Shown: piece after piece, positions 12,931 to 25,529 of the stretch
How positions within the stretch are numbered: position 1 is the stretch's first letter
Layout of the letters: every line of letters starts with the position of its first letter
Assembly: GCA_023055505.1 (NCBI GenBank)
Contig: JALIRH010000006.1
Span: forward strand, 27,253,105 to 27,317,104
Direction: 5' to 3'
DNA length: 64,000 bases
Origin: Callipepla californica brunnescens
Lineage: Eukaryota; Chordata; Aves; Galliformes; Odontophoridae
Made by a program: the position numbers and the translations under genes
The notes under the pieces: model-generated
Database searches by the model: none
What the model was told of the DNA's origin: nothing
What the model saw: the letters and a program-made list of their open reading frames with translations, nothing else

Positions 12931-14620
12931 AGAATCGTATCATTGTTAAGGTTGGAAAAGACATCTAAGATCATTTAGTTCAACCATCCACCTACCACAA
13001 ATGTTAGCCAATAAACCATGTTCCTTAGTATGCTTTTCTTGAACACTTCCAGGCACAGTGACTCCATTCACCACCATCCAAACAGCCTGTCCCTGTGCCC
13101 AACCACCCTTCCAGAGAAGATTTTCCTGATGTATACCTGAACTTCCCCTGGCCTTACCAGAGCTCAGTACAGGGCGCCCCCCTGCTCCTGCTGGCAACTA
13201 TATTTCTGAGAAAAGCCAGAGATTGCCATTGACCTTCCTGGCTGCCTGGGCACACTGCTGTCTCATGTTCAGCCAAGTGTTAGCTGACATTTTCAGATCC
13301 TTTTCCTCTATGCAGTCTTCCAGCTGATCTGCTCCGCTCCAAGCCTGTGACACTGTCTGGGGTTATTGTGACCAAAGTGCAGGAACCAGCACTTGATCTT
13401 GCGTGAATGTCATCCCAATGTTCCAGCCTGTACAGATCCCTCTGTAGTGACCTCCTACCCTCAGTCAGATTGACGCTTCATCCCATGATGACCCCCGTGG
13501 TGTCTTCTGCAAACTTTCTGCAAATTTGAGGCTGTGCTGAATCCACTCATCTCAATCATCAGTAAAGTTTTTAAGCAAGAGGGGTCCCAGTATTGACCCT
13601 GTGGAACACCACTTGTAGCTGGATTTAACTTAGTTTACTACCACTTTCTAAGCCCAGTCCTCTAGCTAGTTCTTTATCCTAAAACGAGTATACCTGTCCA
13701 GGCCACAGTCTGTCAGCTTTCCCAGAGTACTGCGGAGAAACACTGTCAAAGGCTTTGTAGAATTCTAGGTAGAATACATCAACAGCCTTTTCCTCATCCA
13801 CCAGGCTGGTCACCTGTAACAGGACCCCATTACTGCCTGATCCCCTAGTTGCCCCTCACATGCCATGTGACTTCACTCAAGATGATCTATCTGTAACCTT
13901 CCCTGGCACCAAAGTCAGACTGATAGGCTTATGGTTCCCTGGATCCTCCTTATGGCTCTTATTGTAGATGGCAGTCACATTGGCAAGCCTATGTTCTTCT
14001 GGGATCTCTCCAGCTGAGCAGAACCATCGATAGATGATGGAAGGTGGCTTGGCAATCACATCTGACATCTCCTTCAGCACTTTGGGTGTATTCCTCTAGG
14101 CCCCATGGGATTGTGACTGTCTAGATGGAGAAGAAGGTCTCTAAGTGTCTCCACCTGAATCGTGGGGGGTTTATTCTGCTCCCCATCTCAGACTTCCAGG
14201 TCAGGGGATAGAATATACTGAAGATAACTGGTCTGACTACTAAAGACAGATGTAAAGAGGGCAATGAGAAACTCAGCCTTTTTCTTTACCCTCAGTGGTC
14301 GTGTTTCCTGATGAATCCAATAAAGGATGGAAATTTTCCATGGCCTTCCTTTTACTGTTAATGTATTTGTTAAAAAGTTTTTGTTGTCTTTTATTACAGT
14401 GGTCAGATTGATTCAATTTGGGCTTTTGCCTTTCTAATTTTCTCCCTGCACATTCTAGTAACTTCTTTGTATTATTCCCAAGTTGCCTGTTTCTTCTTCC
14501 ACAGGAAGTAGATTCTCTTTTTCTCCCAGAATCTGAGCAAAAGTTCCCTGTATATTCACATTGGTTTTCTTCCTCCTTGGCTCATCTTACGGCACTTAAG
14601 GACAGGCTGAGTTTAGATTC
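12931..14620 (-). mobile_element. CR1 LINE, reverse, about 1.7 kb, internally deleted
   Basis: This is a long reversed CR1. Its 3' end is at 12931 (AGAATCGTATCATTGTTAAG and then GGTTGGAAAAGACATCTAAG). Recognisable CR1 landmarks follow in reversed order: CACACTGCTGTCTCATGTTC near 13251, TGTGACCAAAGTGCAGGA near 13367, CCTGTGGAACACCACTTG near 13598 and TCAAAGGCTTTGTAGAATTC near 13746. The block around 13905-14080 translates on the minus strand to CR1 ORF2. Beyond 14100 it continues through the N-terminal ORF2 linker and fades near 14620. Compared with a typical CR1, several hundred bases are missing around 13140-13200, where the 3' coding tail jumps directly to more upstream reverse-transcriptase sequence. 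The 5' boundary is approximate. Confidence 0.9.
13877..14080 (-). pseudogene. CR1 ORF2 N-terminal RT remnant
   Basis: This 67-codon open stretch inside the reversed CR1 reads VIAKPPSIIYRWFCSAGEIP, then ANVTAIYNKSHKEDPGNHKP and ISLTLVPGK. It matches the start of the CR1 reverse-transcriptase domain (the N-terminal finger region, usually KEDPGNYRPVSLTSVPGK). The frame breaks on both sides, and the catalytic motifs that should follow are scrambled by indels. It is a dead retrotransposon relic with no host function expected. The identification is firm because several consecutive family-diagnostic residues are present. Confidence 0.88.
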
Positions 14621-14903
14621 GGTTCAACACAAACATTTCTCTAGCCATTTATTTATCTTCATTTAAAAATTATTTTCATGTTTGTCAAGGAAACATTACA
14701 ACTTTGAAAACAGAACTGTATTCAATTTGTAATATGGTAGAGTTTCACTAAGCCTTTCACTTTCTTTCCAAGATGCTCATATTATTTATGGAAGAAAATA
14801 AAAAGAAAGCACTTATTACAATAAACCTATTTTACTGTAATGATAAAATAATGCTGTTCAGAAGAAAGAAATTAGAAATTAGCTAGGCTATTTGCTATTC
14901 TTT

Positions 14904-14923
14904 GGGGGGGGGGGGGGGGGGGG
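14904..14923 (+). repeat. G20 homopolymer
   Basis: Twenty uninterrupted G bases on the plus strand in an AT-rich context. Such tracts mutate quickly, are prone to sequencing error and can form G-quadruplex structures, so the exact length may vary. Confidence 0.95.
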
Positions 14924-15158
14924 AGAAATAAAACAAAACAACTTCAATAGCCAACATATTTCTTTTCATGAAAAATTTTCAGAGCAGTTAAAATTGTTCT
15001 TAAAGCTAAAAATTAGTGTGCCATTTTTCTAAATTGGTCCCAGTAATTAAAATTAGAATGCCAAGTCATGGATCTGCACATAACCCTGGAGCCACTTCTT
15101 CAGAGAACTCTTTAAGAAATGATTGAAGTATAAAGGGAATGTAATGATTCCATGACAA

Positions 15159-15178
15159 CCCCCCCCCGCCCCCCTCCC
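15159..15178 (-). repeat. C-rich tract, G-quadruplex-capable on minus strand
   Basis: The run is C9, G, C6, T, C3. Read on the minus strand it gives G-runs of 3, 6 and 9, which is enough G-triplets with short loops to fit the usual G-quadruplex pattern. It lies only about 240 bp from the G20 tract, and the two have opposite strand polarity. Confidence 0.9.
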
Positions 15179-18100
15179 AGCAGATACTATAGGTTACCCT
15201 AGAGAGCCAGGACTGCCCTTAACACCAGCATCCAGAAAGGAAGGATGTATATGAGTCACTTCATCAGGAACTACACATTTTGTGTATATCGCTATAATTG
15301 TCCTGCTCACCACAAAGCTGTGTCTGTGTTGCTGGTTCTCTGCATTCACAGTAGAACAAATAGCATAACAATCAGTTAGGAGAGCTTCAAATATCAATTG
15401 CAGTGGCAGTGTTTCCAGTGCGATTAAAATTCTAGCCTAACTCACATTTGATTTGGGGAGTCACTACTTCTTAACAGGATAAATGGAAGAACCCATTGAA
15501 AAAATACATAACATGTATTTTCTGTCTCCAGCTGAGCCTATATAGTCAGTTGGCCTCTGGACCCTTGGATTTTATATCTATCCCATCACTTTCCAAGCTA
15601 TAATTCACTCCTTGTCTTTCAGCTCTATGCTAACATGAACAGGCTTTTTTTTACAACACAAAATCCTCTGACAAATACATTTGATGACTCATAATTGTTC
15701 TGCTTTGTTTCTTGTAGTGATGCCAAGAGCATTATGTCCGTTGTACAGGAGTGGACTGAATTTATTAACGCTTATCACTAATATTGAGCATGTCTTTTCA
15801 TTAAAAACAAACCCACCACCTCCATTATGATGTGCTGATTTTTGTTAAAACATATAGCAGAAGTAGATCTAAAATTTCCCACTCAATTAGTGTTCAGAAA
15901 AAGACTAGTGGAAGAGGCCTGCCAACCTCAGTAAATCACTGCTTCGAAGCTGTGGCAGTTCCAAAATGATGGCTCTGCTGTGACATCCTTTCTCAGCGTT
16001 GTTGCCTCCACCTCTTCTGATTCTGGGGGAGAGGATTTCATGAGAACATGGATTACACATTGGGTCTCCTCTGAGGTGATCTCTCCTTGCCACTCCATGG
16101 CATTCTCTTACCCATTGACATTGTGTGAACTTAGCAGTTTTTGCCAATTTAATATAAGCTGTTTGTGCCTTGAATGCTTCTTGCACTCGGCAACTGTGCT
16201 GGTACTCAAGTCACATTATTCTATAAGGATCCCCCTTTTCTATTGTAACTGGCATGGCAAATCATTAATGGGCTGCATTGCAAAAAGCACAGCACAAATC
16301 CATGCTGAGAGCACAGCAGCTAGTCTTGATTAGAAAATGATTCCCTTCATTTTAATCTCTTTCCTAGTTTTCTTCTATGCTATCCTTTTCTGTGTTACTG
16401 TGGCCCCACTGATGACAGAAGTTGTGCCAGTGAGAAATACTGGAAATTCTACTTTCAGGTGAAGTGTGTAGATGTTTTCATTCTTTTTTACTTATATAAA
16501 AAGGAATTACAGTGGTATGTTTTTTATAATGCCACAGATAATAAACACTGTGAGGCTGCAGGATTTTGAAGCAGAGGAGGGCTCAAAACACAAATGTAGG
16601 CTCTATCCCACTAAGGGCCTGTTCCCAATTTAAAAAAGCTCTGAGTATGTAATTGTATGTGTTTTAGTGGGGCATTTATCTTACTGTCTTTGTCCTGGCC
16701 ACAAGTGGAATGACTAAATCTGCAGCACCATCAAATATGATTAAAGCTTAATTCAAGCATTAGCCATGATCTCTCATTTTTAGCAGTTTCGTTGCTTCTA
16801 TTTTGCTTTTGGTTTAATGAAACAGTATCTGGGCATGTCCTCCACCTGTTGTTTTGATTGTCACATGGAATAACATTAAGTGCTCACATCTGCAAAACAA
16901 TGCTGTATGCTTCTTGGTCTTTTATGCAGAAATTCATTCGTCTGAATGCTAAGGGTGGCTACCATTTGAAGATTCTCACTTTGAACAGCAGCCTCACAAG
17001 GTGGTCTCTTCTGCCTGTGGATGAAAATCCATTGCTTTGGAGAGCTGGGAAGCTCTGTCTTTCCCAAGGACATGTGTGAGCAGAGGTCAGGTCACCTCAA
17101 CACCAGGAGCTGAATAGCCATGTTTGTGGAGCTCTGTGTTTGGAGTTAGTGGGTAATTAGTTGCTTGAATACAATCATGTGCCACTGAGTTACTTTGCTA
17201 CCCATGGTTCATATGGCAGAGATCCCCAAAAAGATAAGTTGGTTGCTGCTGCTGAGGGGGAGCATCAAAGAAGTGCTTCATCCTTGCACTCACATCATGG
17301 CTCCGTCTGCAGCAGGAGCCTGTGGGGAACCTCATTCTTCCTACACCCTGAACTCCTCTCTTCCTGGGCCGTGGGCATTCTGGCTCCCAAACCCTGGGTT
17401 CAGGCTCTGACTTTGATGATGTGATGCTCTGAGCTGGTTTCTCCATGACAAGCGTCCCCTCACAGTGTTACCCTGTGCTGTGCACGTGGCATAGATCTGT
17501 CTGGAATGAGCTTTACTGAGGAGCATGGAGATGTGCCCCCTAAGACACAAAGAGTTAACACAGTGTAATTTTCCTAATAAAACTAAAGGCAATGCATCAT
17601 TTTTTTTATAAGCTATGGCAGGCAGTGTGACACCATGTAATTTTTGAGGAATTTTATACTTTGCAAGAAAAACAACAATACTCACTGTCTTTTTAAGACT
17701 GTTTTTTTGCTGCCAAAAACATCCATTTGCTTTGTCCTGATTGCAGTAGTAAACACTGCAGTGAAGACATCTAACAATGGCTAAAAAGATTCTTTTCTTT
17801 TACCTTCTAAAGTGACATTTCAGAAGTTTACTGAGCATATTAAATCTCAAGTAAATGAAGAACAAAATACAGGGCAGATGTGCTTGGATAGACCTACAGG
17901 AATATGTGCAACAGTAAAGCAGCAGGCAGCATTAACAAATGCAAGGTATCCCTAACTGAGCTATGGCATATTTAGTTAGTAAGCATCTCTAGTATAGATG
18001 GGTGAAGGTAGGAGCTATCATCACATCTCTTAGTGACATCTTGCTTCTAATGAGAGACCGTAAAAGTAACTCCTGGCCCCAGCTCTCCTGTGCTGTTTGG

Positions 18101-21100
18101 TTGCAAGTGTTGTGAACAAAGAGCAGCATCTCTGAAGCTGGTATAGAAGATGCACTCAGTTTGTAGGTGCTCAGGAAGGGATCCCTTCCTGATCTGCCCT
18201 TGCAGACAGTCATGTCTAAAATTAGGCCCAATAAAGTACAGAGTCAGAGCTGAAATGCATGGTGATCCTCAAAAAACCTGACCCTACAGAACTGCTGCAG
18301 AGCCTGGCCCCAAGCTACAATCATCCAGATCAAATGCTGCTGCTCATTCTTCAGTTGTGGCTCTGCCAGATGATTGGAAGGACTTCTTGTGGGCTTGCTT
18401 CATTGTCACAGTCCTTTGGAATCACAGCCCATACTCTGCCTTCCTTTGAGGTCTTACTCTCTTTAGGTGTATGTTTATTTGTTTACTTTCCAGACCACCA
18501 TCTCATCAGCTGCTCTCAATTGTACTTCCATCAAACTTATTTTTCCCCAGTTCTCTCAGAACCTGTTTTTTTTTTTTTGTTCTGGGTAACTAATTTAAGT
18601 GCTTGCTTTTCTGAAGCAATATACAATTTAATGGAAATGTTGACTTCTACTGTATATGCTAGTTATTGTTAGGGCTACAGTGCGCTTAATGATATTTTTT
18701 AAAACTATTTTCTTACCAATGGGTATTTCAAGCCATTCTTTCATAGCTATAAAGTTTATTGTCAATTTTAATAAAGTAACATAAGATACAGTCCATCTTT
18801 TTAAAAATCAAGATGAGAAAGCACATTTCAGTATGTTCTCAGATTTTGAAATGATGGTCTATAGGCATTGGTGTCTCATGAACCTGAAGATTGCTGTTGA
18901 AAAGGATGCTGATTTTAAGCTGTATTCTTCAAGATGATATTTAAAAAGCATTGTGCAGTTGTTTTTACCAATGCTACATGCTTAGATATATGTATACAGA
19001 TATATATCAGCCCGCTTTGATAATTAAATGTGATTTTCAAAAATTCCAAAGTAGACTGCCACTGAGGTATGTCAATGGGTACCTAGCAGCATCTTTACAT
19101 ATCTAAAGACATTTTGAAAGCCTTATTCTGTAGAACCTAAAGAGTAATTTCTGGTAGAGGAGTCTTGCTAAATTGCAACAAGGAAATTTGAAATCCTTGT
19201 TCACCCTTTCGTAAGGAGACTTTGACATTTTTATATATAGAAGATCAGGGGACGCAACATAAAGCAATGAATTATGGTTTGTGTGATGCCAAATAGAAGT
19301 TCAAATGAACACTAGAATAGGAATAGAATCTGTTTCATCATGCTTTGTTGCAGGAAGTCTTACGAGTGAACCCTTGTATTGAAAAGATGAAATGATTCAT
19401 TTGCTACTTGCCATGTTATCTCTGCTAAGTGGTGTCGTGCAAATGAATATGATATTCATTACCCTATGGCTCCTGAAAAAGGACAAAACATTTTTTATCT
19501 AACCATAGAATAAGGAAGTAGATTCATAGTTACTAACAGTCCTGGCATGTAATCCTGTTTGACATGTCTACTAGAATAGCAAAGTACTGGTTAAGCCCAA
19601 ACTAAAAAGAACATAAATGTGTTTTTGAAACTCCAGGTCAAAAATACATTATAGTCCTTTTTATTTTTTTTCAGTTCATTTCCCTTTTCCCCTTTTTTTC
19701 TTTCAATTAAATTGCAGGAAAATTGCACATTTTCCTCTTGATCTTTTAAAAGCATAAGGATTAAGTATATACAAAACACTGGAAAATACTTTGTATTTTA
19801 AGTTGTCAGAAAAAGAGAGACACCTAAACCACTGTGCTGATTACAAGCTTTTTCACTCACTGATGTTACAGTTTACGTGGTGGGAAGAGTAGGACTAGCA
19901 ACAGGTATTTTAACCCAGTTTCTGTTGTGATGCTATGCAGCTGCTAGAGAAGGGGATGGAAGAAATAATTGTAAGAGAAAACAATGTGATTCATTCCTTC
20001 CAAGAAACAGTGGTAAGAGAGAGACCCCCAAAGCAGGCATAATACCAGGAACGTGAGGTCAAGAAGAGTGGTTATGTATTAACATCGGGCACAGAGGACC
20101 TGAAGATCTTATTCATATACATTTCAGTTATTGTGGTTTTGTGTTTGTTTTTTAAATCTCTGATGTGCTCTGGTATGATCCTGTGATCTGGGTGTCCACT
20201 AGCAGATACAACAGTAGCTGTACCTCAGCTCAACTAAAGTTGCCACCAGTTTGATTCTACTCCAAATGAATTTGCTGTGCAGAGGCTGCAGCTGGAGGAA
20301 AGCAAAAGCTTACGGACTGAGATCTGTGTGGACATTTCCAAAGATGCACATTCCAAATCCCAGTTAATATGCCATTGTAACGCCTGACCTAATGCACAAC
20401 TGGGAAAATCCTCCTGCTCAAGACCTCAGCTCTGAAAACTTCATGTATCATGGGCAGTATTTGAAATACCAGGATTTCATCTGAGTATTCTTACTGCTAG
20501 GAGGTTGAAGCTTAAACACTAGCCTTACATGTAGAAGATCTTTTCTCGTGTGGAAGTATAGCAACTTTAAGGGTTTTTTCCTCCATTTTTTGAGTATGAT
20601 TTTGTGAGTGCAAATTAAGGCACACACAGCTAGGACAGGGGGTGTGGTAGAAGTGTGGAATGACCATCCTCCGTTACACTTTGCATGGTACTGAAGTGGG
20701 TAGTCACTGTAGGCTTGTAATTAACAGTGGCTGATAGCACATCCACACAAGAAGCACCAGTTTTTGCCTGAAAAAATATAGTTGCAGAGTCATCAGGGCT
20801 CATTCAAGCTACCTCTGTTGGCACCTGGTGAATGTGTTCAGATTGGCAATCCTGTGAAGATGGGAGTTACAGCAGTTTGAGGAAACATTTTTTTCTAGGG
20901 ATTATAGAAAAGTTTTAAAATCATGTCAGAATTTAAGATTTTTTCTGTTACACATGGGCACAAAGTAGGCAACGAGTCACGTAGCATCACAGTACAGACA
21001 AGGGCATCTGGTCATAAAAGCCCAATATCCTTGTGCTGCAACTGACCATGTAAGCACTCTAATGTGGCTCAGGAAAGAAAAGTTTTAAGCACTACTGAAA

Positions 21101-22849
21101 CACATGAGAAGTGCTCACAGGCTTAGATATGGCTGGAATTTTTCTGTCTGTATTCTTAGACTGTCATGGCAGCAGTTCCTTAGCTTCTGCTGTCAGCAAA
21201 TGGTCCTGACTGTACCACATAGCTTAGGACCAGAGCAGGAGCAGGATTTGAGTGAGACGAGGTCTGAGCTCAGATCTGAGCTAACTGCATACTGTAGACA
21301 TATGTTTTGATTTTCTACGCAGCAAGGCAATAAATCAGGAAAACAGCATTGATGCTACTGGAATAAAATGAATGTAAAGTAACTGTAAACCACTGGTGAT
21401 TAATATTTCTTTGCGTTTTAACTGCTTCCATTTTTTTCTCTTCTGCATCTCATGTTTGGACTGTATTTTGCTGTCATGATGTGGTAGTGCACTCTCTCAA
21501 GGAGCTTGAGTCCCAGTCTGTTTTCTGCTACTGCTGTTTTTTTCTTAACACTAGTAACCGGAGAGTTTTTTGATTGTGAAGAGAATCAAAACACATAACT
21601 GCACCTATTTGGAGGACAAATCCACTAGTGAAGAGAAACTAAACACATCAGAAATGAAGTGAAAGTATATGACAATGCTGCATTCATGTTCTTTCTATAT
21701 AATTTGGAAGAATGTGCCTTTTGTGCTGACACAGAGGTTATAAGTATTATAATTAAATGTTGTATTAAGATGTGACTATCCCACTATAGTAAACACTACT
21801 TGAGTAGGAAATTTTTGCAGGGCTAATCAGTTCCATGGCATTCCCTCTAACTTTGTTTATTCTTTTCATATCAGTTCTACATGTTTAGCATTCTTTCCAC
21901 TAGGTCTATTCTCAAAACTTTAAAGTTACTTATTGCTTTCCTTTGCTAATCTATTTCATGGTATTGAGAGAATTATTATTTTCTGATCATGGTAACAAAT
22001 CCTATCTCAGCTAAGGACTGCCAATATTGGCACTAGTATCCTGCCACATTTTCAAAAATACATAGTCCAGATAATACTTGTTGCAACTTACTTTGAATAA
22101 GCAAGGAGCAAAAGTAGAAAGATTTAAAATTTATCTGTTCTTTTTTGCTGCTCCTCCATGTAACAAAAAACACCCCTATAAGAAGCATCTGCATCTCGCA
22201 GATGCAGTGTTTCAAGTGCACTTTTTCAAGTGTTTATTTGAATCTTTTTGAGACCCACAAAACTTTTCGCATCATTATCTGTTAGAGAAATTTGAGAGAA
22301 TTGAAAAGATCTGCTTACCCACATAATGACAAATATGCCAATTCTGAAACTGCAACTAGAGCATTTCCAAGGAGATGACCAGATCCAGCTCCATGTGTTG
22401 AAGATCCAAGCAGTCCCTGTGAAGGTCAAACTGAAATCTGAACTTCATGATGCAGGATCCAGTTCTCATTCCATATGAAAAATACTGCATAAATTCAAAT
22501 TGAAACAAAATATGTTATCTTAGTGACTCAGTCTTTCCTTGGGAACTACTGGGAGGCAGTGACCAACAGTCAATTGAAATGATGTTTATTTGAAAAGTGA
22601 GGCTCTCAAAGTGAACTTTTCTCTTAGGAGGATGTTGACAAAATAAATTCAGGTTACATAATCCAGTAAACTTTCAAACAAACTGCAGTACTTCTAGGAA
22701 ATTAAGATCCCAACCTCTGAAAATAGAAAGCAAAAAGTGAAAGGTACATTTATATGAATTCAGGGCTTTGGCATTTAAAGCTCCTGAAAAAATTACTGGT
22801 GGCTAAGATGTGCACCTAAATACCTTTCATTTCACCTTTCAAATCACAG

Positions 22850-23188
22850 TCACCCCTCAAAGAAGCCAAGAAATCAGATTTTTCTATTGAAGAGGTAAGC
22901 AACTGAATGCTGCATTTTCTTTTCAAGTCTTATTGCACTTTCTTGTTCCTGTGTGTTCAGAGATCTGCTTCTCACACTGAAGTGAAAAAGAAAAAAGAAA
23001 ATGAAAATATACTAAAGAAAAGCACCCAAAAAACAATGACTAACCCGAACCAATACAGAACAAGTGTCTCCAGCTCTAAGAAATGCAACACTGAACCACA
23101 CTATGCTGTGTCTGAATGCCTCCTACCTTCTGTCACAGAAATTAACATTGCACAGAGTATTGGGTTTCTTCTTCCACTTACTATGTAA
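22850..23188 (+). CDS. Weak candidate exon pair, unknown protein
   Basis: A 45-bp stretch at 22850-22894 is framed by an acceptor-like AATCACAG and a donor GTAAGC. It keeps one frame across exactly 15 codons (SPLKEAKKSDFSIEE). After 66 bp with a pyrimidine-rich end (TTCCTGTGTGTTCAG), a second open stretch from 22961 reads RSASHTEVKKKKENENILKK and continues, rich in Lys, Ser and Thr, to a stop at 23186-23188. The pattern resembles a disordered, lysine-rich protein. Against it, a 66-bp intron is very short for a bird, the second part has no clear donor, and lysine-rich peptides appear easily in A-rich DNA. I do not recognise the protein. It could equally be chance. Confidence 0.12.
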
Positions 23189-25406
23189 CACCTGTTGTTG
23201 GTAATGGAAGTCATAGTTACTTATTAAAGGCAAGTAAATCTCTACTCAACTCATGGTTTGCAGTAGAGTGGGTTAAAAAAATACAGCAGCCTCAATTTTA
23301 AATTTCATAGATGATAGTTTTGCCTTGTTGAAGTCAATTCAAATTTTGACATTGATTTCCAATAGTGAGAGTGTTCCACAGTACAGATTTTGACTGCAAA
23401 AGAAATCAATACTATTTTAAGATATTTACTGGTTGAATTCTATTTACTTTTAATTCCCTTAGTCCCTCCACATAGACCAAAGTAAATTCATTCAGAGAAC
23501 TTTTTGACTGATAGTTTAATGAATGTGATTTAGACATGAGGCAATAGCCTATATCATACGGCATTGCTTTCAGATTTCAAACTTCTATTTTATAACCAAG
23601 TTCAATTTTAGCATAGCAAGGTGAAAGAATTGCATACAATCTCACGCAAGCCCTGGAATATCAGGTGAGATGAAAAAGACATTCCAAATATATTGTTGAT
23701 ACAACTGTTGGAATTTTTTTAAGAATACATAATTTATAAATATGCTATATACTTGTATTCCTTCTCCATGTTAGAAAATGGAAGAAGTGGGTCATTTTGA
23801 AAGAACATTCAAGAAACTACAGTACAGAAAATTAGCCTAAAGGCTGAGATGTTGCCTGCATGGTTATTGCCCAGGATCAATTTCCCTAACAAACTTAAGA
23901 ATCCTTGAAAATAATACCTTAAGGGCCATACTGACATCAAGCAGCTGTATATGTACTTCACTAAGTTGCTATGAAATCAAACATGTATTTTTATTTTACA
24001 GTATACTAATTTTCAGATTTACGACAGACTTTAGAAAAAGCATTACAGTGCTATGCCTGCTTTTAGTTTACAGGAGATTATCCAGTCCACGATGGCATTG
24101 CATCAAACAGGTTGGTTAAGCTGCTATACAGCATTTAACATGTCAAGATTACTACAGCTGCTGTATATTAATGTGTATATAGCTTTAGAAAACGAAAAGG
24201 AACGTTTTAAAACATAACGATGCTCCTTGCAATAATTTGCTCTTAATCTCTAGAAGTAGTCTGATTATTTGCATGTATTGTAAAGTAGAAAGAAATATGC
24301 TTACCAGCATTAAATACGGTGCAAGATACTTATGTGTGTTGTATTTTAAATAATGTTCTTCTTGCATAATTTCTCCACATGTTTTGTGCAGTATTCCTCG
24401 AAGAGTGAACATATCCAACATATTCACAACACATCTATGCTCCAAACATTCAGACTGCTATGAGAGGTTAAGGGGGCTGCTTCATGAAACAGATCACACA
24501 CTGTTGCTTCTCTACAAAAATTAGGTGGTACATTAATTAATGCTGAACTGCAGTGGAATTCCATGTAACCACTTCCAACATTCAGTAGGCTGAAGAATGA
24601 GATAATTGTGATCAGTGTTATTACAGTGAAAAACGAATTAATAATGCAGGCACACTTATAAAGAAGTGTAAGCAAGGACTGTGGTAGAACATACAAGATT
24701 AAATACTGCGTGATGAAAGGCATTATGTGCTCTGTGGGAAGAAGCAAAATTCAGTCTCTGTAGCTCCGCGCTTCTAAGCACAGTGTTGGTTATCATCACA
24801 CAGGTTTCATATTTGAACAATTTAAATGCACACTTTCTTACACGAGCAAGTCTTTAGGAGCACTAACTATAGTTTAACTTTGCAGGTGGAGATAATATGC
24901 TGTACAAAGAAGCAATATTTTGCGACGTTTGGAAGGTCTCCTACAGAGAGAGTATTTCTGGATTCCTGTAATGTTAAAACAGCCCAGTGCCAGGAGACTG
25001 GAAATGGAAAAAACACCCAAATCTCCTAGAGTATGCTACCCAGAGTACACTGCCACATGCCAGACACTGTGGACTCTAGTTGGAATGAGACTATGAAATA
25101 CAGCAACCTGCCTGTACCTTATAAATTACTGCTTCGTAACCTTCTGAAGATAGCCTGCCTCTACCTTATTGAAAGCTTTTTGTTCAGATATTAAACACTG
25201 CAACAACTCAATAGTTCATATCTATTACAAATTCAGTAAGCTGTGAAAGCATAAATAGTTTTAATTCAATGTAATTATTTTTATGCCAACGACTGAAAAA
25301 AAAAGAAAAAACAAAAACAAAAAAAAACCACGCAGGAATGAATATATAGTTATTTTGTGGGAATTTTGTTTTTAGATGTTGAAACAGCTGTTGGCTAACA
25401 TGACTG
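23189..25406. other. Unique AT-rich sequence
   Basis: No gene or mobile element recognised. Scattered short frames on both strands look random. Confidence 0.5.
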
Positions 25407-25529
25407 TTAAAGCAAGAAAACTGCTTCTCTCTTCCACTTGTCCAGTTTGCGAGCAGGAATTATTATTCCAGGTTGTGATCCACGCACATTTCCAGCAGCT
25501 CCACCAAAATCACTCAATTCACTCCACAC
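25407..25529 (-). CDS. Weak candidate exon or pseudogene scrap, unknown protein
   Basis: A 40-codon minus-strand frame between stops has strikingly protein-like composition: VWSELSDFGGAAGNVRG, then SQPGIIIPARKLDKWKRE. A possible acceptor lies at its upstream side (TTTGTTTTCCCTGAG just before TGTGG), and the frame ends at a TAA (plus-strand 25407-25409). No good donor is visible, so if real it would be a terminal exon or a fragment of a processed pseudogene. I do not recognise the family. The stretch is too short to exclude chance. Confidence 0.15.
   Translation of the reverse strand: MWSELSDFGGAAGNVRGSQPGIIIPARKLDKWKREAVFLL

Larger units (their letters stand above)
14621..22849. other. Unique sequence, no gene recognised
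   Basis: About 8 kb with no CR1, LTR or gene that I recognise. The longest chance frames, 117 codons at 15980-16333 and 137 codons at 18259-18672 on the plus strand, have no domain, no family resemblance and no supporting splice pattern. The G and C tracts at 14904-14923 and 15159-15178 are listed separately. Confidence 0.55.

Noticed and set aside
15980..16333. Plus-strand open frame of 117 codons overlapped by a minus-strand frame
   Set aside because: No family resemblance or splice support. Overlapping open frames on both strands suggest chance.
18259..18672. Plus-strand open frame of 137 codons
   Set aside because: It includes a run of Phe from a T tract and no recognisable domain. It looks like a chance frame.
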